From contig NC_133369.1 of NCBI RefSeq assembly GCF_049309525.1, positions 12,051,963-12,115,962 of the forward strand: a stretch of DNA of 64,000 bases, written 5' to 3'. Numbering within the stretch: position 1 is the first letter of the stretch; each line of letters opens with the position of its first letter. A program made the translations under genes and the position numbers. This DNA is from Garra rufa. Lineage: Eukaryota > Chordata > Actinopteri > Cypriniformes > Cyprinidae. Below the pieces are notes generated by a model that was given only the letters and a program-made list of their open reading frames with translations, did not search any database and had not been told where the DNA came from. Below, piece after piece: positions 60,911-64,000 of this stretch.

Positions 60911-62079
60911 TGCAAAGGTGATTTATTGGAACCGAGTCACATTTCCTCTCAAGAACCAGCTCACTTATACACGTAGACGTTTATCTGTACATTTATGCTT
61001 TACAAACCAAAATAATAATGTAACACATAAGCGGCTGCCGCAGCTGTCACTGGGGTGCGCACTGCTGTAGCGGGGGAGAGAAAAGAGGAAAGTTGAATTT
61101 ATCAAGTTTTAAATTGACAGCTATAGCTTAATAAAATCACACACACAAAAAAATCAAAAGTATTGCAGTTTTATATGAATTTAACAAGCCAATAACGCTG
61201 GCAAATAATATTTAAACATACTTTTGTTTTCAGAAAGATACGTTTAATTCATCGTCATATGTATTTTCTCTTTTTTTTCGTTTTACGAAAATGTATATAT
61301 GAAATACATTCACATTATTGTTTTTTGGTATTTTAATACATGATGTTTTAATATTTTAAAAGCTCACATATCGCTCATTAAAACCGTCACATCGATCATT
61401 TTCTCTTAGCAAGATAAAGATACGTGAAAAGATGCATATAAACGGGCTTCTGTGGAGTCATGGAGGATGAATGACGGCATGGTTAACCTCGTTTTGCACC
61501 ACCATCGACCCCCCTCCCTTATACTGTTTTAGGGGAGAACAGAGAGGAATTACCAACCCGCACGCATTGGGGTTTTAAACATGATTCCTAACCACAGTAT
61601 GGTCAAATTATATGAAAATTCAATATATTTTCATGTTTTAATGGAACTTTTTTTTTTTTTTTTTTACATCATCACAAAAACCTATTTGGAATAAATGCGT
61701 GCAAACTGAAACTAAATACAGTAATGTAAACTGTATGTAAGGCAGTTTATTTCATTAAAAGTTTTCAGTTTTTTAAGTATTATGATTTTAAGCCTTATTC
61801 AGAAAGTACTCAAATTGTCATAAGAGCTTACAAACAACTTAAAGTAGCTTAAGCTAAATATACTCTCGTTTTGTTTGTTAAATCTCAAGCCAGTTTCATT
61901 TTAATAACTGATTCGGTGCAGTATAATAACTAAGTTAACGATTAATATGAATGATTAATGATCACTTAAGGTTTGCCCTAATGCAACACTTCTCAGATAG
62001 ACTCTCATCCTCCTTGTTTCTTGTAAGATGACAGTTCCTCTCTCTGTTAACTTTTCGCCGTTGTCTCCCCCTCCATATC

Positions 62080-62400
62080 AATCTACCTGAAGTCTTGTGT
62101 TATTTCCGCGGGCACGTCATCCTGTTTCCGCGGCGTATTTTGGAGACAACAAGGAGCTAGGGGAAAGGGCAGTCTCTCGTCTCTTCTCCGCCCACATACC
62201 AGGCTGACCAATTCAAACAGCCACGGGGACCACTTCGGACCAATCGCGTGTAAGCTGCCGTGGCGTCGGATAGCAACAGACCCTACGAACGCGCACACAG
62301 GGGGTGGAGAATGTAGCACCCATGAACGCGCGTTAGCAGAAAGGGAGGGAGGGAGATATGAGGAGCACAGTTCTATGGAAAGGAACATCGGCGTGTGTGC
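62080..62400. promoter_or_regulatory. GC-rich block with CCAAT boxes
   Basis: GACCAATTC and GACCAATCG lie about 30 bases apart, with GATAGCAACAG (X-box half) near 62268 and several CG dinucleotides. No ORF resembles a protein. Confidence 0.4.
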
Positions 62401-63129
62401 GCGCTTTAGCACAGAAAAGTTTGACGAAACTTAAAGGGCACAGAAAAATAACTTCTTTATCTTATGCACACAAGCTCTTGATACAAAAAAATAATTAAAT
62501 GTTTGAAATCATGTCTGGGACATCAGTTTATAAAATCTTAATTTTAAAGATTTTCTTTAATGTAAAAACTATGACCGACCTTGTTTTGTTTGTTTGTAGA
62601 TGTTCTTTGTGGATTTAACACATTATTAAATGACAACTACTACTTTCTCAGTAATTCAATGTGCGCAATAAGTTTCTTTTTTTTTTCTTTGTCGTTGTAA
62701 ACAAACTTACTAAAACCAATGTAAAAAGATAAGACATACTTTTAAGACCTCAACCCTCTTTGACCTTCCATGAGAGGGCTCAACCTCCAATAACTCGCAC
62801 CGCGTTTAGACTTGTGCGTTGTTAGCCATACGTTACAGTTGTATTTGTTTGATGTAGGATTGTTCGCGAAATAAAAGCATTGTAATTGTGTTTAGCGGTT
62901 TGCCTCTAATGATTCCAGCAGTCTATATATATGCGCTGTATGAATATCTATATCTGCGGAGTTACTATAAATGGAGAGAAGCGGCTTGGTGGCGCTACTA
63001 AACAGAAAAGGGGGATGCGAGGTCTTTTAAACGCTTGTGAATACGGGTTTTGTGGCGCAGCCTTGTTTGATCTGATGAAATCTGTGTAAATAAGCACATA
63101 GTCATGCGTCACTCCTTTTGAAACGTGTT

Positions 63130-64000
63130 TCGTGGTTCTCATGGCAGCCCTCCGCTTTTGGTGTTTAAACATTGAAGCGTGGGGAGCTGCGTCAACCGAG
63201 CTCCTCCACAGAGTGGCTCTTCTGTATCCCCCCCTACACTTGAATGTGGATGGAACAATCCTCATTGCAGGGTGTGGATCCAGTGCCGGCCAGAGAGGCT
63301 CGACAACAAGGAGTAATAACGGGCAAGCAGAGAGTATGACTTAATACTGGCTGGAAACGAACGACTTTTAAAATTTTGTGGAGAAGCTTTGAAACAAACG
63401 GAGCGTCTGAGGGTCAATATCCAAAAGCGGGAGTTACGACGGCAAACGAATCTGTGAAAGTGCACACGGAAGCCCAAGCGAACTGCACGGAATTGCGATC
63501 GCGGTGACAGCTCAGGATGGAAGTAACGTCAAATTGTTTGCCAGCTTATGTTTTTCACGAAAACACTCGCTGACGCTTTGAAATCTATTTTTATGCTCGA
63601 CGGAAAGTTGAAGATTGTCAGTCGCGAACTAAACGATCTCTGTTGTTCTCTGAGGCGACTTGACAGCGCACGGTTGGACACACACCATTATAAGCCCAAC
63701 TTTTGACTGAATTGACACAGCGGGACGCTTGGATTGCGCGGACTTATTTCTGGATATCTTTTTCGTTTTCTTTTTAAATGCCAAGCACATTGACGCAACC
63801 AAAACGTCTCTTTACAGAACTGAGGAGGTTGTGTGATTGGAAGCGCAGTCTCCGTGTTACCTGTCTATTCGTTTGAGACTAAATTCATTGTATTGTGAAA
63901 AAGTATAGTGAACGCGGCAAGTTTTCATCCCCTTTCTCCAGTAGTTGTGCATTTTTTGTGCCTGTAACTTGCACTTCAGCACTTTGACTCGTCGTAGTTG
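63130..64000 (+). promoter_or_regulatory. CpG-richer region resembling a 5' UTR exon, running off the window
   Basis: About 870 bases with raised CG content, many stops in all frames and no coding match. It resembles an untranslated first exon on the + strand, possibly an alternative start for the gene whose first exon is near 37 kb, or a separate gene. It continues beyond 64000. Confidence 0.35.

Noticed and set aside
62083..62412. 109-codon minus-strand ORF
   Set aside because: GC-rich promoter-like DNA with CCAAT boxes and no domain-like sequence.

Overview
The window looks like teleost nuclear DNA, most likely from a cyprinid. It is AT-rich and crowded with DNA-transposon-derived repeats typical of carp and zebrafish relatives. 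Its genes have short vertebrate-style exons with GT-AG introns and encode vertebrate proteins. Everything here was read by eye; no search was run.

Three protein-coding loci lie on the + strand. (1) 521-864 is the last coding exon of a G-protein-gated inward rectifier K+ channel (Kir3/GIRK); the rest of that gene lies left of the window. (2) 10684-19652 is a complete nine-exon fibrillarin gene (fbl), encoding the box C/D snoRNP 2'-O-methyltransferase. (3) 23387-31861 is a complete eleven-coding-exon alkbh8 gene (RRM, AlkB dioxygenase and tRNA-wobble-uridine methyltransferase). Both complete genes encode RNA-methylating enzymes, but I see no evidence of shared control.

A GC-rich island at 36.25-37.05 kb ends in a clean splice donor and looks like a non-coding first exon of another + strand gene. 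No coding exon follows within the next 27 kb. Further GC-rich, CCAAT-containing blocks sit at 60.6-60.9, 62.1-62.4 and 63.1-64.0 kb. In human, FBL lies beside DYRK1B and the GIRK gene KCNJ6 lies near DYRK1A, so dyrk1b is a plausible but unproven identity.

Most of the remaining sequence is mobile DNA, often nested. 1.27-2.70 kb is a repeat array. 4.38-9.65 kb is a hAT-like element holding a CACTG...CAGTG element, which itself holds a minus-strand, spliced, gene-like unit. fbl intron 5 contains three hAT insertions whose 8-bp target duplications are confirmed by empty-site copies elsewhere in the window. 20.6-22.35 kb is a decayed Tc1 transposon. 22.43-23.15 kb is a Harbinger-like element with a MADF remnant, abutting the alkbh8 promoter. 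41.1-42.55 kb is a hAT element. 47.8-49.5 kb is a large palindrome with a second Tc1-like element inside. 50.85-52.02 and 53.64-54.23 kb are TTAA-flanked elements. Three palindromic MITE families recur: family P begins ACACTACCAGTCAAAAG, family Q begins TGTGACCCTGGACCACAAAA, and family T begins AGG.AGTTCAC and is flanked by TTAA.

The most novel-looking observation is the minus-strand unit at 8188-7131. Three exons with consistent splice phases give a 59-residue ORF with a hydrophobic segment, and one exon is duplicated.
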